Source of the DNA: Yamadazyma tenuis
Lineage: Eukaryota; Ascomycota; Pichiomycetes; Serinales; Debaryomycetaceae
Length of the DNA: 64,000 nt
Direction of reading: 5' to 3'
NCBI RefSeq assembly: GCF_029203305.1
Contig: NC_089463.1
Location: 481,001-545,000, forward strand
In this document: in pieces, positions 1-9,873 of the stretch
How the letters are laid out: the number at the start of each line of letters is the position of its first letter
Position numbering within the stretch: position 1 is the first letter of the stretch
Notes under the pieces: generated by a model
The model's input: only the letters and a program-made list of their open reading frames with translations
What the model was told of the DNA's origin: nothing
Databases searched by the model: none
Position numbers and translations under genes: made by a program

Positions 1-1169
1 GGATAGTCAGGCTTGTCATAAAAATTGATGGCCTCATAGTCCCGACCCGCCATCACCAACCCAAACTGGTGGTCCAAAATTTTCTTCTTGTCGTTGTGGT
101 ATATCGACTCCGGATAAAACTTAACGGCGTCTAGGGCAAACTTGGACCTATCTTCAAATAACTGTTTAAGCATCGCCACGAGCTCGTCCGGCTTCTCGCC
201 AAAACACATGTGCGTTCCTCCCGGAACCGTGTGCACCTTGAGCAAAGCATTGGGGTCGGCGGTGTCCTGGAAGTATTTGGTGGCCTGAGGTGGATTCCAA
301 GTGGCTTTTTCTCCCTCCACAAACACACATTTACACTCGAGTAACGGAACCATTGTATAGGATTTTTTCAAGTTGTACATGGACGAGAAGTAGCACGACG
401 CCTGCCGCTGCTTGCTGGCCTTGCTGCGGTACTTGGTGGTGTTGGTGGCCGGATCATACACTGTATAGTACTCGTCTTCAAGCATCTCACTCAACACCTC
501 CGGCTGCATTGTTTGGTAAAACGAATACTTGCGATAGTAGGTGTAAAAGTCCTCGAGGGTATCGAACTCGTCTTGGATAAGCCGGGACACCTTCTTGAAC
601 ACGCCGATATACCGGTCTCGTTGGCTGAGGTCGTAGTAATAAGGAGCTTCAATGGGAATCACCACGTCAAACAAGTGCGGTTCCAAGTACCCGGCCATGA
701 GCGTCTGATGACCTCCTAAAGAGTGGCCCACGGCGATATTCTTGGAGTACTTGCCGTTGACAAAGTCGCCAGTGGTGTCAATCTCGTGTTGGACGATTTT
801 AATGATGTCTTTACCCCCGTCAGTCCAACCGTTAGTCCAGCCTAAAATGTCGTTGTTCAACATGGCCGAGTCACCATGGGCAATGTTGTCAAAGGCAATA
901 ACCGACCCCAAGTACCAGGTGGAGGCAGCGGTAGACTCCTCGTAGAGCCTGCGGATGTGGTAGTTCCATACCAGCTTGTTCATGCCGGTACCATGGGTGA
1001 AGAGGACGTTAATTCGTACTTGGTCGGTGGTGAACCGAGGAGTGGTGGTGGTGAATTTATGGTAGACGAGCTTCAACCGACGCTGGTCCTCGGCCAATAG
1101 AGTGGTACCAGGGAGTCGTGGGGTGTGTGCACTGATGGTCTTCTTTTCCTGGGTGTACAATTGAGACAT
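1..1169 (-). CDS. LPX1: Peroxisomal alpha/beta-hydrolase, Lpx1-like (3' end cut by window edge)
   Basis: Reading the minus strand from an ATG at 1169 gives 389 codons without a stop, so the C-terminus lies off the left edge. The protein is an alpha/beta-hydrolase: an HGTGMNK segment (oxyanion-loop type) near residue 59, the nucleophile elbow GHSLGGH with Ser150, and a late PGGTHM that can supply the catalytic His. These blocks, plus an NPPQ segment, follow the order seen in S. cerevisiae Lpx1, a peroxisomal matrix lipase of about 387 residues. The peroxisomal targeting tripeptide, if present, would be outside the window. It is a tandem neighbour of the ATPase gene that ends at 1269. Family is secure; orthology to Lpx1 is good but the substrate is unknown. 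Confidence 0.82.
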   Translation of the reverse strand, partial: MSQLYTQEKKTISAHTPRLPGTTLLAEDQRRLKLVYHKFTTTTPRFTTDQVRINVLFTHGTGMNKLVWNYHIRRLYEESTAASTWYLGSVIAFDNIAHGDSAMLNNDILGWTNGWTDGGKDIIKIVQHEIDTTGDFVNGKYSKNIAVGHSLGGHQTLMAGYLEPHLFDVVIPIEAPYYYDLSQRDRYIGVFKKVSRLIQDEFDTLEDFYTYYRKYSFYQTMQPEVLSEMLEDEYYTVYDPATNTTKYRSKASKQRQASCYFSSMYNLKKSYTMVPLLECKCVFVEGEKATWNPPQATKYFQDTADPNALLKVHTVPGGTHMCFGEKPDELVAMLKQLFEDRSKFALDAVKFYPESIYHNDKKKILDHQFGLVMAGRDYEAINFYDKPDY

Positions 1170-1268
1170 TGAGTAAAGTACAAGGAGGAAGAGATTTGGG
1201 TTTCAATAAGAAAATGCGGAGTGAGGTTTTCAGATGCCACCGAGGAATACACACTATACATTATATAT

Positions 1269-3521
1269 TTATGGGGTGGGGCTTCGATTGAGGTCGATGT
1301 CGTACTCGGTGCCATCGGAAGCAGTGGCTCGCTTGGTCGATGGCATGCGTTTTTTCCACCACCGTCTCGACTCCTTGGTCTGGAGATCTTCAAGAAAATA
1401 GTCCGAGGTCTGGTCGTCCTCGTCTTGTTCGTCGCCGTCTTTAAGCTTCTGACGCCCTGACTTGTCCAACAGCACCTCGTAGCTCTTGGTGTCGTTGTGG
1501 GCCACTACCCGGTACTTGCTACCAAGTCCCAAATCCTTAATGACGATTTCTCGCGTACGGCCCAAAGACTCGATGTCTGCGACTCTTTCGATGGTCTCGT
1601 CAAGAAGCTCATCAAAGTTGGGCTGCGACGCAATCTCGTGGAACCCCCGCATCATGGGGATCGAGTCGGCTCGCACGCGGGACTCGGAGTCGATGGTGAA
1701 GATGTTCAAATTGTCGTATTCTTGGATGTAGTCGGGTCGGGTCATGATCTGACGTGCTCTCCACAATGGGAGCTCGGGTAACACGTGACTCTTGTACTGG
1801 TCCTTCTGCTCGGGCGAGTTCTGAAGGATCAAGGTGTTTTTGCGTTTGCGGTCCATCTCCACAAACTCCCGCATCAAGAGCATGGCCGCAGTGCTGAACT
1901 TACCGTGTTCCATCACGTCGTCGTCCATGGCCATCCCAAGGATCCCACACTGGTTCAAGAACCACGTCTTCTCCCGGTCGATGATCTCGTGGCACGCACT
2001 GAAGATGTTCTGGTGCCGAGCCACTTGCAGGATGTGCTGAGGCCGGCCACCAATTAAATCGTACACTTTGTGGCACGCGTCGTCCGTCAACTGCTGGTCT
2101 GGGAACCGGTGCGTAGGGAAGTGCTTCTGCCGAATGAACTTCAAGGCCTTGACGGTTTCCATCCGGTTGAAGTCGCGGACGTTGATGAGCTCCAACCGAG
2201 TCCCGAGCTTCTTCAACTTTTCGTACACCCAGTAGTCGTCCGAATTGAAGATGATGGTCACTAGTCCAGACCCACTCAATGCCTCTGCCTTCTGCTGCAA
2301 CAACTCAAGGAGTTTCCCACCTTCTTCGTCTTCTTTGATCAAGTGTGTGTTATTGATGATCAAGATGAGAGGCCGGTTGTGGTTGGTGGTGACTCGACGA
2401 AGAGCCAATTGTTCGAGCTTGTTGAATCCTCGTTCGATATCCAACAAGGCCGTGGTGTCTCGGGGTCCTTTGATACTGAAAAGTGACCCAATGTAGTCCT
2501 CATTGAAGGTGTAGTTCAAGGCACGCCCCAACCTGATTCTGAAGATTTCGGGGTCGGCATGGGCATCGAAAATCGCCACGTTATACCCGTTGACTTCCTC
2601 CATACTTTCGAGTAATAACGATGTCTTACCGGTGCCCTTCTCCCCTACCAACAAGAAATACCGTCCCACGATCCTCCCGGAAATGATGTCGTTCAAGAGC
2701 TTTTGCTGCGGTCTTTCCACCCAGTAGTCGTCCGATTCGCGGTCTTCGCCGTCCTGGTCGTCGATGAGAGTGCTGTTTCGTTTGTGCATCGACAACTGGA
2801 GGGTGGGGTCGCCTTTATCGAACGCCATGTCCATTTTATCCAACACGTGGATGTTGTAGAACCGGTGGTAGAGAAACCCTGCCACACCCAAGATGAAAAT
2901 CGAGCTGAAAGTCACTCCGATAGCTTCCAAACACTTGATAAGAAAAGTGCCCATGCGGTTCATGGTTCGCTGGAGCCGGGTGGGTTCTGGCTCTGGTTCG
3001 TATTCGGGCTCTTCTTCGGGTTCTTCTTCGGGTTCTTCTTCTTCTGGCTCTCTGGGGGGTTTGTTGCCTCCTCCATTACCCTCACCGGTTTCACCAGAAT
3101 GTCCGACAGTTTCACCAGCATTACCCTCACCAGTTTCCCTGCTTGTGGGCTCCTTGGTCTGTAGAGCCAACCCCTTTACTTCCTGTGACACGGCTTTGAC
3201 CAACGGAATACTATCATTTTCTGTCTGGTACTTTTCCTTGCTGACATGTTCCTGTGTATTTTTGTCGCCCTTGTCCTGTTTATTCTTCACCTGCTTGAGC
3301 TTCTTCTGCAACTTCTTCTTGTCTTTCTTGAGCTCGTCGTTCTTTTCCTCCAATCCGTCGTCCATTAGCTCCTCCACCACATCAAATGGAAGCAATGGGT
3401 TAATCCTCAACACTGCCGAGTGGGTAAAAGGCCGAGTGTATCGAGGTAGTGGCACATACCACGCGAAGGGTCGTACGACACGGGCCGCCACCACGGTGGT
3501 TCTGGCGAAAACTCTGTTCAT
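1269..3521 (-). CDS. Mitochondrial membrane P-loop ATPase (archaeal-ATPase/Orc1-like fold)
   Basis: 750 residues. The Arg-rich, acid-poor N-terminus looks like a mitochondrial presequence. It is followed by a Lys-rich coiled region (about 55-85), a Gly/Glu/Pro low-complexity stretch (about 130-180), one hydrophobic segment (about 200-218), then an ATPase domain with Walker A GEKGTGKT at 293-300. The Walker B strand LILIIN (385-390) is followed by NTH instead of the usual Asp/Glu. The C-terminal half resembles the winged-helix region of this fungal family, and the tail is acidic then Arg/Lys-rich. The arrangement suggests an inner-membrane protein with its ATPase on one side. I do not recognise a named S. 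cerevisiae orthologue. It sits 61 nt from the HUL5 stop, on the same strand. Confidence 0.75.
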   Translation of the reverse strand: MNRVFARTTVVAARVVRPFAWYVPLPRYTRPFTHSAVLRINPLLPFDVVEELMDDGLEEKNDELKKDKKKLQKKLKQVKNKQDKGDKNTQEHVSKEKYQTENDSIPLVKAVSQEVKGLALQTKEPTSRETGEGNAGETVGHSGETGEGNGGGNKPPREPEEEEPEEEPEEEPEYEPEPEPTRLQRTMNRMGTFLIKCLEAIGVTFSSIFILGVAGFLYHRFYNIHVLDKMDMAFDKGDPTLQLSMHKRNSTLIDDQDGEDRESDDYWVERPQQKLLNDIISGRIVGRYFLLVGEKGTGKTSLLLESMEEVNGYNVAIFDAHADPEIFRIRLGRALNYTFNEDYIGSLFSIKGPRDTTALLDIERGFNKLEQLALRRVTTNHNRPLILIINNTHLIKEDEEGGKLLELLQQKAEALSGSGLVTIIFNSDDYWVYEKLKKLGTRLELINVRDFNRMETVKALKFIRQKHFPTHRFPDQQLTDDACHKVYDLIGGRPQHILQVARHQNIFSACHEIIDREKTWFLNQCGILGMAMDDDVMEHGKFSTAAMLLMREFVEMDRKRKNTLILQNSPEQKDQYKSHVLPELPLWRARQIMTRPDYIQEYDNLNIFTIDSESRVRADSIPMMRGFHEIASQPNFDELLDETIERVADIESLGRTREIVIKDLGLGSKYRVVAHNDTKSYEVLLDKSGRQKLKDGDEQDEDDQTSDYFLEDLQTKESRRWWKKRMPSTKRATASDGTEYDIDLNRSPTP

Positions 3522-3582
3522 TTTTCATAGTACAACTAACTATTTCTTGGTGCTAAGAAATTTCGCATTCGCGGTGTCAGCC

Positions 3583-6495
3583 TCACGATAAATCGAATCC
3601 TGCATCCACGTTGATCGCGTATATGAGCTTCTGGCGGAGCACCTCTTTATCTTGATAATCTGGGAGCTTGAGTAAGTTTACACAGGTGGCAGCCGTAGGA
3701 AGTCGGTCAGTAGACCGGCCGCTATTCCGAATGCCAAACTTGGGGTTGAGCGACTGGAACCCCAAAAGTGGAGCTCTTGAAACCGATGTTACGAATTTCA
3801 CGAGCTTCGACTGCTCTTCACTCGTCATTTCTTCCACCACCTGCCAGAAGTATTGAATGGTAGACTCGCTTTCAAGGTACCCGCCATATTCGACGTTCTG
3901 TTTCCAGTTGGCGATGTCAAGTTTGGCCTTGGATCCAGAAATAAGCATTTGGAGCTCATTAAAGTCAAACATCTTGAGCCAGTTGGAGTTCACCACCGCA
4001 AACACCCCTTGAAGAAAGTGTTTGGATTGAATATGGAGCGACGTGTTGAGCAAGAAGTTGGCCATCTGGTGGATGTAGTTCAGTCGGTTGGCGGCCGTCA
4101 CCTTAATGGCCTCGCCGTTCTTGACCAAATCAAACTTGAACTGTTTACCGTCAGCTCTGGTGTTAACGGTGAAGTTCAAGTCGAGGTCCTCGATATCTGG
4201 ACCCGACATCTTGGTGAACTTGACCAAGTTCTTGAACAACTCGGGGTCGAGGTAGTTGAGGTCGTTGATCGAATTTTTCATCATGTTTTTGGCGTTGCAC
4301 CACTTGTTCAAGAAAAAGGGTGCAAATGAAACGTCAATCAACACCTGGTCGTAAAGACACTTGCCCACGATGTTCCCGAGAAACCTAAGATACTGAAGTT
4401 GCTCGAGTTGTTGTTCAAAGTCGATTTTATTGTAGTATTTGGTGAAGATCTCGTCGTTCGGGTAAAGTTGGTGCTCGCTGGTTTCTTTGAAAAGACGTCG
4501 TTGGCCGTTGGGATCAAATCCTTCAAGAACAACTCCACTTAGGAACTCCTTGGTGATACCTCCTCCATCAACGCCTGCCTCCTGACCATACTCATTGAAA
4601 AAAGTCACCTGGATTCCGTGCTTCAATTGAGGTCCCGACTGGCCCAAGTACTTGAATCCATCTTCGAGCAAGTGTTCCCTTCTGGCATTCACTTGAGTAC
4701 TTCGGGTAGGAGATCCAAAGAAAAACTCGGGCATATCTGCACCGTTTTTGGGTTTGTCCTGGTCAATAAGCCTCTGGAATATCTGTACTCTTTCCTTGAA
4801 GTTCAAGAAGAATGGCAACTTCTTCAAAATCTCTAGTTTCGCCAGAATTTCAGAGCGCTGTCTGTCCTTGCCCGGCACCTGGATGTCGTTATTATCCGAG
4901 TCGCTGGAGACTTCGTCATCATCATCGGATATCAAATGCAACACACTTTCTAACCGGAATTCGTACTTCTTAAGACTCCACACGCTTTCGTCCATGAACT
5001 TCAAGCGGAGGTTCTTCAAGTAAAGTTGGTTAAGCAACACGATTGATGCATCTTTAACCTTGTAGAAATCATGGCAGATCTGAGTGCTATGCGTTTGATT
5101 TGAGTTAAAGATCATTGTCAAACAAAGACGCTTCAAAAACACCACAAAACTTGCAGCATTCTCGGTGGTTATGCCATCATCGCTGAAGCTTTCAAAGTCA
5201 TTGGAGATAATGAGCCAATATGAGAACATCTCGGTGAATGTAAATAGAAGCCTCCAAAAAAACTCGGGTGTAGGCTCCTGTTCATACAATGTTTTGAAAT
5301 CCGTGTATGTCCAGTATTCCTTACCTTTACTTTCTGCAACGCTTACCAATTGCTTGTAAAGAAATGTTGAAGTCAACCGCTTATAAAACCATGAATACCT
5401 ATAATGATTGATGGTCATAAACATTAAAAGTCGTGGTTTCTGGTCAGGGATCAAGAACGCAAGGGAAGAGACGATGTTGATCACATAGACATCGTGGTCT
5501 TTCTTGGACATGAAATCCATCATGGTCTTGATGAAGTCTCCCGAATAAAGGGTTCTTAAGAGTTGATGAGCTTCAACACCAATTCTGAGCATATCTTTCC
5601 TTTCGACATCTTCTCCATCCTTGTCGTAGTCCATAGCCAGCTCATCACAGTAAACTGAAAACGACACCTGGCTCAAGATATGGTCGATGGCCACAAAGTC
5701 CTCCAACACGTAGGTAGGACTCGTATGAGCAGACAAAAATACCACCAACAAGTCGATGCGCTCCATCTTACTCAAGTCTCCGATAGCACTCGTTGACTCA
5801 TGATCCAGTAAGGCCTTTCGTAGCAAGTCCAAGTACGAAGAGCTCAATGTCCTCAACCTGGCTAGAAACTTGAGCAATGCAAAGTATGAATCCTTCATAT
5901 TCACGCGAAAGATGAGCAGTGTGACCAACTCATCATCCACATCTACAACGCTGGTAAGAGTATCGATGAAACCCGGGTATCTAGCATCCGTAGGAGACTT
6001 TTTAAGAATATGCTCAATACACTGGCAGGTACGGTGGACCAACTGCTGGGAGTGAGAAGTCCTCAATACCTCGATAAGTTGGAGCAAGCCTTCCACCAGG
6101 GACTGGGACGTCACCCGGCACAATTTCCATTCATCAACTCGTTTGTACACAGTTTCGAGTAAAGGAGTGATGATAGATTCATTCGAATCAAAAGGAAACT
6201 TCCACACGCAAAAGTAGTTCAATCCAATTATCCAGTCGTCAAACTGGCTTTGTGAGCCAATTGATGTCGTCAACCACTTCTCGTAGTATGCCTCTGCTGC
6301 TTTGCGGTGTGATAGGTATCGCAACACGTACTGTTTCAAAGTTACAGCCGCCTTCTCCCTTAGTCTCTGTTCCTCACGCTGTTGTCTTTGAAGTTTAGTT
6401 TTCTCCAAATAGGTTCGGTTGCCTCCCATATGTGTCATTCTGTTGTCACCTAGGTTCACCACACGCTTGCGGGACTGGCCCGTGAAGTTGACCAT
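3583..6495 (-). CDS. HUL5: HECT-type E3/E4 ubiquitin ligase Hul5
   Basis: 970 residues, near the 910 of S. cerevisiae Hul5. The N-terminus has a basic IQ-like helix rich in Arg/Gln/Glu (about 30-60), the middle is helical, and the C-terminal third is a HECT domain that starts around the EAGVDGGGITKEF block. The catalytic cysteine is Cys938 in LPTAATCVNLLKLP, the classical HECT active-site motif. Hul5 extends ubiquitin chains on proteasome-bound and misfolded cytosolic substrates. A short Asp/Ser-rich acidic patch around residue 530 is the main low-complexity region. The ATG at 6495 gives an N-terminus like that of the family. Confident assignment. Confidence 0.93.
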   Translation of the reverse strand: MVNFTGQSRKRVVNLGDNRMTHMGGNRTYLEKTKLQRQQREEQRLREKAAVTLKQYVLRYLSHRKAAEAYYEKWLTTSIGSQSQFDDWIIGLNYFCVWKFPFDSNESIITPLLETVYKRVDEWKLCRVTSQSLVEGLLQLIEVLRTSHSQQLVHRTCQCIEHILKKSPTDARYPGFIDTLTSVVDVDDELVTLLIFRVNMKDSYFALLKFLARLRTLSSSYLDLLRKALLDHESTSAIGDLSKMERIDLLVVFLSAHTSPTYVLEDFVAIDHILSQVSFSVYCDELAMDYDKDGEDVERKDMLRIGVEAHQLLRTLYSGDFIKTMMDFMSKKDHDVYVINIVSSLAFLIPDQKPRLLMFMTINHYRYSWFYKRLTSTFLYKQLVSVAESKGKEYWTYTDFKTLYEQEPTPEFFWRLLFTFTEMFSYWLIISNDFESFSDDGITTENAASFVVFLKRLCLTMIFNSNQTHSTQICHDFYKVKDASIVLLNQLYLKNLRLKFMDESVWSLKKYEFRLESVLHLISDDDDEVSSDSDNNDIQVPGKDRQRSEILAKLEILKKLPFFLNFKERVQIFQRLIDQDKPKNGADMPEFFFGSPTRSTQVNARREHLLEDGFKYLGQSGPQLKHGIQVTFFNEYGQEAGVDGGGITKEFLSGVVLEGFDPNGQRRLFKETSEHQLYPNDEIFTKYYNKIDFEQQLEQLQYLRFLGNIVGKCLYDQVLIDVSFAPFFLNKWCNAKNMMKNSINDLNYLDPELFKNLVKFTKMSGPDIEDLDLNFTVNTRADGKQFKFDLVKNGEAIKVTAANRLNYIHQMANFLLNTSLHIQSKHFLQGVFAVVNSNWLKMFDFNELQMLISGSKAKLDIANWKQNVEYGGYLESESTIQYFWQVVEEMTSEEQSKLVKFVTSVSRAPLLGFQSLNPKFGIRNSGRSTDRLPTAATCVNLLKLPDYQDKEVLRQKLIYAINVDAGFDLS

Positions 6496-6595
6496 GCTGA
6501 AACCTGTGAAGTAATAAAATGCAGCGTCACTATTTGCCCTTCACAAACGGTTGCATCCAACTTTCGCGCTTTAGTAATCGAGAATTTGTGTATCT

Positions 6596-7537
6596 CTAGT
6601 TATCTATAAAGTGGACTAACTCACCAATGGAGTCCATGATAAACGAAGGCACCATAGACTGGTCAAGAGTGTGCAATTCTTCCAAGTCGTGATGCTTGGT
6701 TCCTCCCGATAATACCAAAAGCGACCCACCGTTCCCGCCACCCAATTTACCATCGTTACCAAACTTGATGTCTGTGTACAACGTATCACCAACCATCACG
6801 GTTCTGTCTCTCTCAAACCCCTGGTGCTTCAACACCGTGTCCAACAAGAGGGGGCTTGGCTTTCCCACGTTGATGAACTCCCGGTTGGCGGTGTATTCCA
6901 TGTAGTTAACCACACTTCCTCCGGCCGGTAACACCAACCCACCGTGGCCAGGATAAGATCGGTCGATGTTGGTGCCGATAAATGGCAATGACTTGTTTTG
7001 GTGCAACAAGTACTGCAAGGTGGTTGCAATTCTCATGTAATTGAACTTTTTGGTAGACCCGACTACCACCGCTTTGACATGAGGATCCACCTGGAGAAGC
7101 TGGTGATCGAGGTCGAATTCAGTGTCAAGGGCAGGGTCCGAGCCACCGACTGGAATGTATCCTTGTTGTCGCAATTCCTCTTCTATGCCATGGTCTCCCA
7201 ACACCCATACTTTGGATCCAGCAGGGATCTGGAGTTCTTCCTTGACGGTTAGCGCCGCCGCGTAGCAGGTGGGGTAGATGATGTCGATGGTGATGTTCTT
7301 GAAACCAAGTTTGTCGAACTTTTCCACGTACTCTTGTCTAGATTTGGAGGAGTTGTTGCTGATAAAGGCCACCCTTTTGCCCTGAGCCTGAAGAAAGTTG
7401 ATGGTATCGAGAACCCCAGGGATGAGAACCTCGTCGAGCCAGATCACTCCGTCACAGTCGAAAAGGAAGTTGTCGTAGTTGTCGAGAAGCTGGTGTATGT
7501 GTTGCTTGGTATCCAATTTAGTAGGTTTGCTCATCAT
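6596..7537 (-). CDS. PHO13: HAD-family phosphatase Pho13 (4-nitrophenylphosphatase / metabolite-repair phosphatase)
   Basis: 313 residues, equal in size to S. cerevisiae Pho13 (312). HAD motif I is DCDGVIW with nucleophile Asp27 and general acid Asp29; motif II is ISNNSSKSR; the late MVGDTLYTDI supplies the metal-binding acids. Pho13/PGP enzymes remove toxic side-products of central metabolism such as 2-phosphoglycolate-type metabolites. Two adjacent ATGs (7537 and 7534) are possible starts. The gene is divergent from the small gene at 7578 with only 40 nt between start codons. Confidence 0.93.
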   Translation of the reverse strand: MMSKPTKLDTKQHIHQLLDNYDNFLFDCDGVIWLDEVLIPGVLDTINFLQAQGKRVAFISNNSSKSRQEYVEKFDKLGFKNITIDIIYPTCYAAALTVKEELQIPAGSKVWVLGDHGIEEELRQQGYIPVGGSDPALDTEFDLDHQLLQVDPHVKAVVVGSTKKFNYMRIATTLQYLLHQNKSLPFIGTNIDRSYPGHGGLVLPAGGSVVNYMEYTANREFINVGKPSPLLLDTVLKHQGFERDRTVMVGDTLYTDIKFGNDGKLGGGNGGSLLVLSGGTKHHDLEELHTLDQSMVPSFIMDSIGELVHFIDN

Positions 7538-7577
7538 TGAAGATAAGAGGTGCGCATTATTAAAAATTCGCTACAGC

Positions 7578-8057
7578 ATGGATGTGACAGCAGAACAAAT
7601 TGGGGCGGAGGCTGCACCAGCAGACAAGCAGCCGGTGAATGCACACGTTGGCGGTGGCACAGTACTACCAGCAAAAAAACTGAAGAAAAAAGTCCGGAAG
7701 CCTCAGAGTGAAGAAGAGTATCAGTTCCAAAAGCACCTCTTCACTCAATCAGGACCAACTATCAATACCGACACCTGGTTGTACGACGAACAAGCCTTGG
7801 AAGACCTTGATAAAGACAAGAAGACCGACCGGATGCGGATGTTGAATGCGTGTGAAAAGGCCTACTATGACCGGAATTATCCAAAGTGTCTTGAGCTCAT
7901 CGCACAGGCCGAGACGCTTTTCGGGGTCCATCAACACCCAGTAACAACTCGAGAAGACCTCGACACAAAAGTGAAGAAGAGCAACAGGGTTGAGCGGCAC
8001 ATCACTGATCTTGTCCATATCAAGGAGAAATGTTTGCACAAGCTCGAATTAAAATGA
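7578..8057 (+). CDS. Small conserved-looking protein with TPR-like helices, function unknown
   Basis: 159 residues from the ATG at 7578; the reading frame stays open further upstream but contains no earlier ATG. The first 40 residues are low complexity and end in a Lys cluster (KKLKKKVRK). The rest is predicted helical, with a TPR-like helix pair around NACEKAYYDRNYPKCLELIAQ. The compact, regular composition and clean ends argue for a real gene. No named family is recognised. It converges with POP7, whose stop lies 39 nt away, and diverges from PHO13 over 40 nt. Confidence 0.7.
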   Translation: MDVTAEQIGAEAAPADKQPVNAHVGGGTVLPAKKLKKKVRKPQSEEEYQFQKHLFTQSGPTINTDTWLYDEQALEDLDKDKKTDRMRMLNACEKAYYDRNYPKCLELIAQAETLFGVHQHPVTTREDLDTKVKKSNRVERHITDLVHIKEKCLHKLELK

Positions 8058-8096
8058 AGGTGTCATGTATCATAATGTATATAACTCTATTTGTAC

Positions 8097-8558
8097 CTAC
8101 TCTCGCTTCAACCACACATGGAGCTCCACGTAGCTTACCATCCGCTTCTGGAACACCGTTTCTTGTATGGCACCTTTTGGGGGTCCGTCTGACGAGTCTG
8201 GAGGCGCAAATTCGTCCAATACCTCGACAGATCCAGTCAAGACATCCACCCTATAGTTGGCTTCGTTCTGAAGCTTGTTGGCTATGCCGAGAGTTGTTTC
8301 TATGGTCTTTCCCATTCCTTTGACGGTGATGAACTTGACGTTTTTGTAGTCTCCTCCCTGGTATTTTCGAGTGTTGGTAGTGATGGTTTTGTTGAACTTG
8401 TCGAGCATTTTGTGGATACGCTTCAATGCCGATACAAACGGCGTGGATGACTTCACGAGGAACGTGGTCTCTCGCTCCACTACCAGGCTGATGTGGATGT
8501 TGGCCCGGTGCTTGATATGTTTGCCGTTTATTCTCTTAATCTTGTCGGACCCTGCCAT
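8097..8558 (-). CDS. POP7: RNase P / RNase MRP protein subunit Pop7 (Rpp20)
   Basis: 153 residues from the ATG at 8558; an upstream in-frame ATG at 8678 adds 40 residues with no family resemblance and is unlikely. Alba-like fold: the block FVKSSTPFVSALKRI followed by VKGMGKTIETTLG matches the core of S. cerevisiae Pop7 (140 residues), and the C-terminal KRMVSYVELHV matches its last strand. Pop7 pairs with Pop6 to bind the P3 arm of RNase P and MRP RNA in the nucleus and nucleolus. Start chosen from family length. Confidence 0.9.
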   Translation of the reverse strand: MAGSDKIKRINGKHIKHRANIHISLVVERETTFLVKSSTPFVSALKRIHKMLDKFNKTITTNTRKYQGGDYKNVKFITVKGMGKTIETTLGIANKLQNEANYRVDVLTGSVEVLDEFAPPDSSDGPPKGAIQETVFQKRMVSYVELHVWLKRE

Positions 8559-8815
8559 AGTGCTGGTGCGGGAAACAGTTTCGCGATGGGTCAGAACTAT
8601 ATAGGGAAAAGTATAAACCCGTGTTTGTGGATGATATAAGTAGCAGAACCCATGGATGAGACTTATTGATCCATCCACAAATAGATTACAAACAGGCAGT
8701 CTTGACCTGGTAAGCTATCGTGTCTAGACCTGGTAAGTTATCGTGTCTTGACCACCCCCTCCTCTGATTCCACCTCGCGCTCTTATCTCCAAAATTTTTT
8801 TGTTCTGGTACGGCA

Positions 8816-9664
8816 ATGATCGAACAACTTATCAGTATTACGTCCCACGGCCCGGCAAGCCCGCTCCGGGGGTCGATCTCGGGCATAATGGGATCCACGT
8901 CCTTGGCGTGCTGGATCGTGTTGTTGATGCCACAATTGATCGAGCAGTGGCGATTGAAATCTGCTGACGGAATCGCTATAGGCTTCATCACCATCTGGTT
9001 TTTGGGAGATGTGTTCAACTTGGTGGGCGCCTTGTGGGCACACTTGTTGCCGCAGGTGATGTTTTTGGCGGTGTGGTTTTGTTTTGCTGATTTCTTGATG
9101 ATCTTCTCGTATTTGTACTATCAGCACTTGAACAAGGTCAAGAAACAGAATCCTCAAGAGCACAGACCCTTGATAGAACACAGAAGAACGTCGAGCACTT
9201 TGACGGACATTGCGTTGGAGCCTTCCTATCACGGGATTTTCACCAAGTTTGGCTTACCGATTCTTTTTGTGGTTGGGTGTGGACTTATGGGGTTCTTGGT
9301 TTCTGATAACGGCACTGATGATACTACTCCAATTGACGACACGGGCGATTCAATCAGTTTGGGGCCACAGATTGTTGGATATTTGTCGGCAGTGTTGTAC
9401 TTGGGAGCCCGAATTCCTCAGATTGTGCAGAACCATAGACGGAAGTCAGTTCATGGCTTGAGTCTTTTGTTCTTTTTGTTTTCTACGTTGGGGAACTTGA
9501 CGTACGCGGGACAGATCTTGTGTTATAGGAGTGACTCGAACTATGTGTTGTTGAACCTCAGCTGGTTGTTGGGGTCCTTAGGAACCATTTTCGAGGACAG
9601 CATCATTTTCTTGCAGTTTTATATTTACAAGGATAGCATTAGTGACGATGAGTTCATTCCATGA
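8816..9664 (+). CDS. PQ-loop vacuolar basic amino-acid transporter (Ypq1/Ypq2/Rtc2 family)
   Basis: 282 residues with about seven hydrophobic segments and two PQ-loop repeats: the first PQ at 39-40 (LMPQLIEQW) and the second near residue 200 (ARIPQIVQN). The hydrophilic loop between the halves is short (about 100-150). This is the architecture of the Ypq proteins and human PQLC2, which export cationic amino acids from the vacuole or lysosome. I cannot say which of the three S. cerevisiae paralogues it corresponds to. The nearest gene upstream is POP7, divergent across 257 nt. Confidence 0.88.
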   Translation: MIEQLISITSHGPASPLRGSISGIMGSTSLACWIVLLMPQLIEQWRLKSADGIAIGFITIWFLGDVFNLVGALWAHLLPQVMFLAVWFCFADFLMIFSYLYYQHLNKVKKQNPQEHRPLIEHRRTSSTLTDIALEPSYHGIFTKFGLPILFVVGCGLMGFLVSDNGTDDTTPIDDTGDSISLGPQIVGYLSAVLYLGARIPQIVQNHRRKSVHGLSLLFFLFSTLGNLTYAGQILCYRSDSNYVLLNLSWLLGSLGTIFEDSIIFLQFYIYKDSISDDEFIP

Positions 9665-9873
9665 GGGAAGTTTACATTAGATAATACGCGATCATGTACT
9701 ACAAATAGAATTAGTAGTTTGGGTGAGTCTCCACTGATTCAAATATCGAATACTCCCATGGGGTCATTTCCTCTTCGCCAATCTAATGCTACATTTATGT
9801 TCGTCATCCAGTGATACATTCATGTTCGATATCAAATGATACATTTCTGTAGTAATCTACTTGTCTATAATAC

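Noticed and set aside
1777..1787. ACACGTGAC E-box-like sequence
   Set aside because: It lies in the middle of the ATPase coding region, so it is most likely chance.
2893..3591. 232-codon plus-strand open frame inside the ATPase gene
   Set aside because: It reads the low-complexity Glu/Pro coding stretch in reverse as Ser/Gly repeats; no start context or family.
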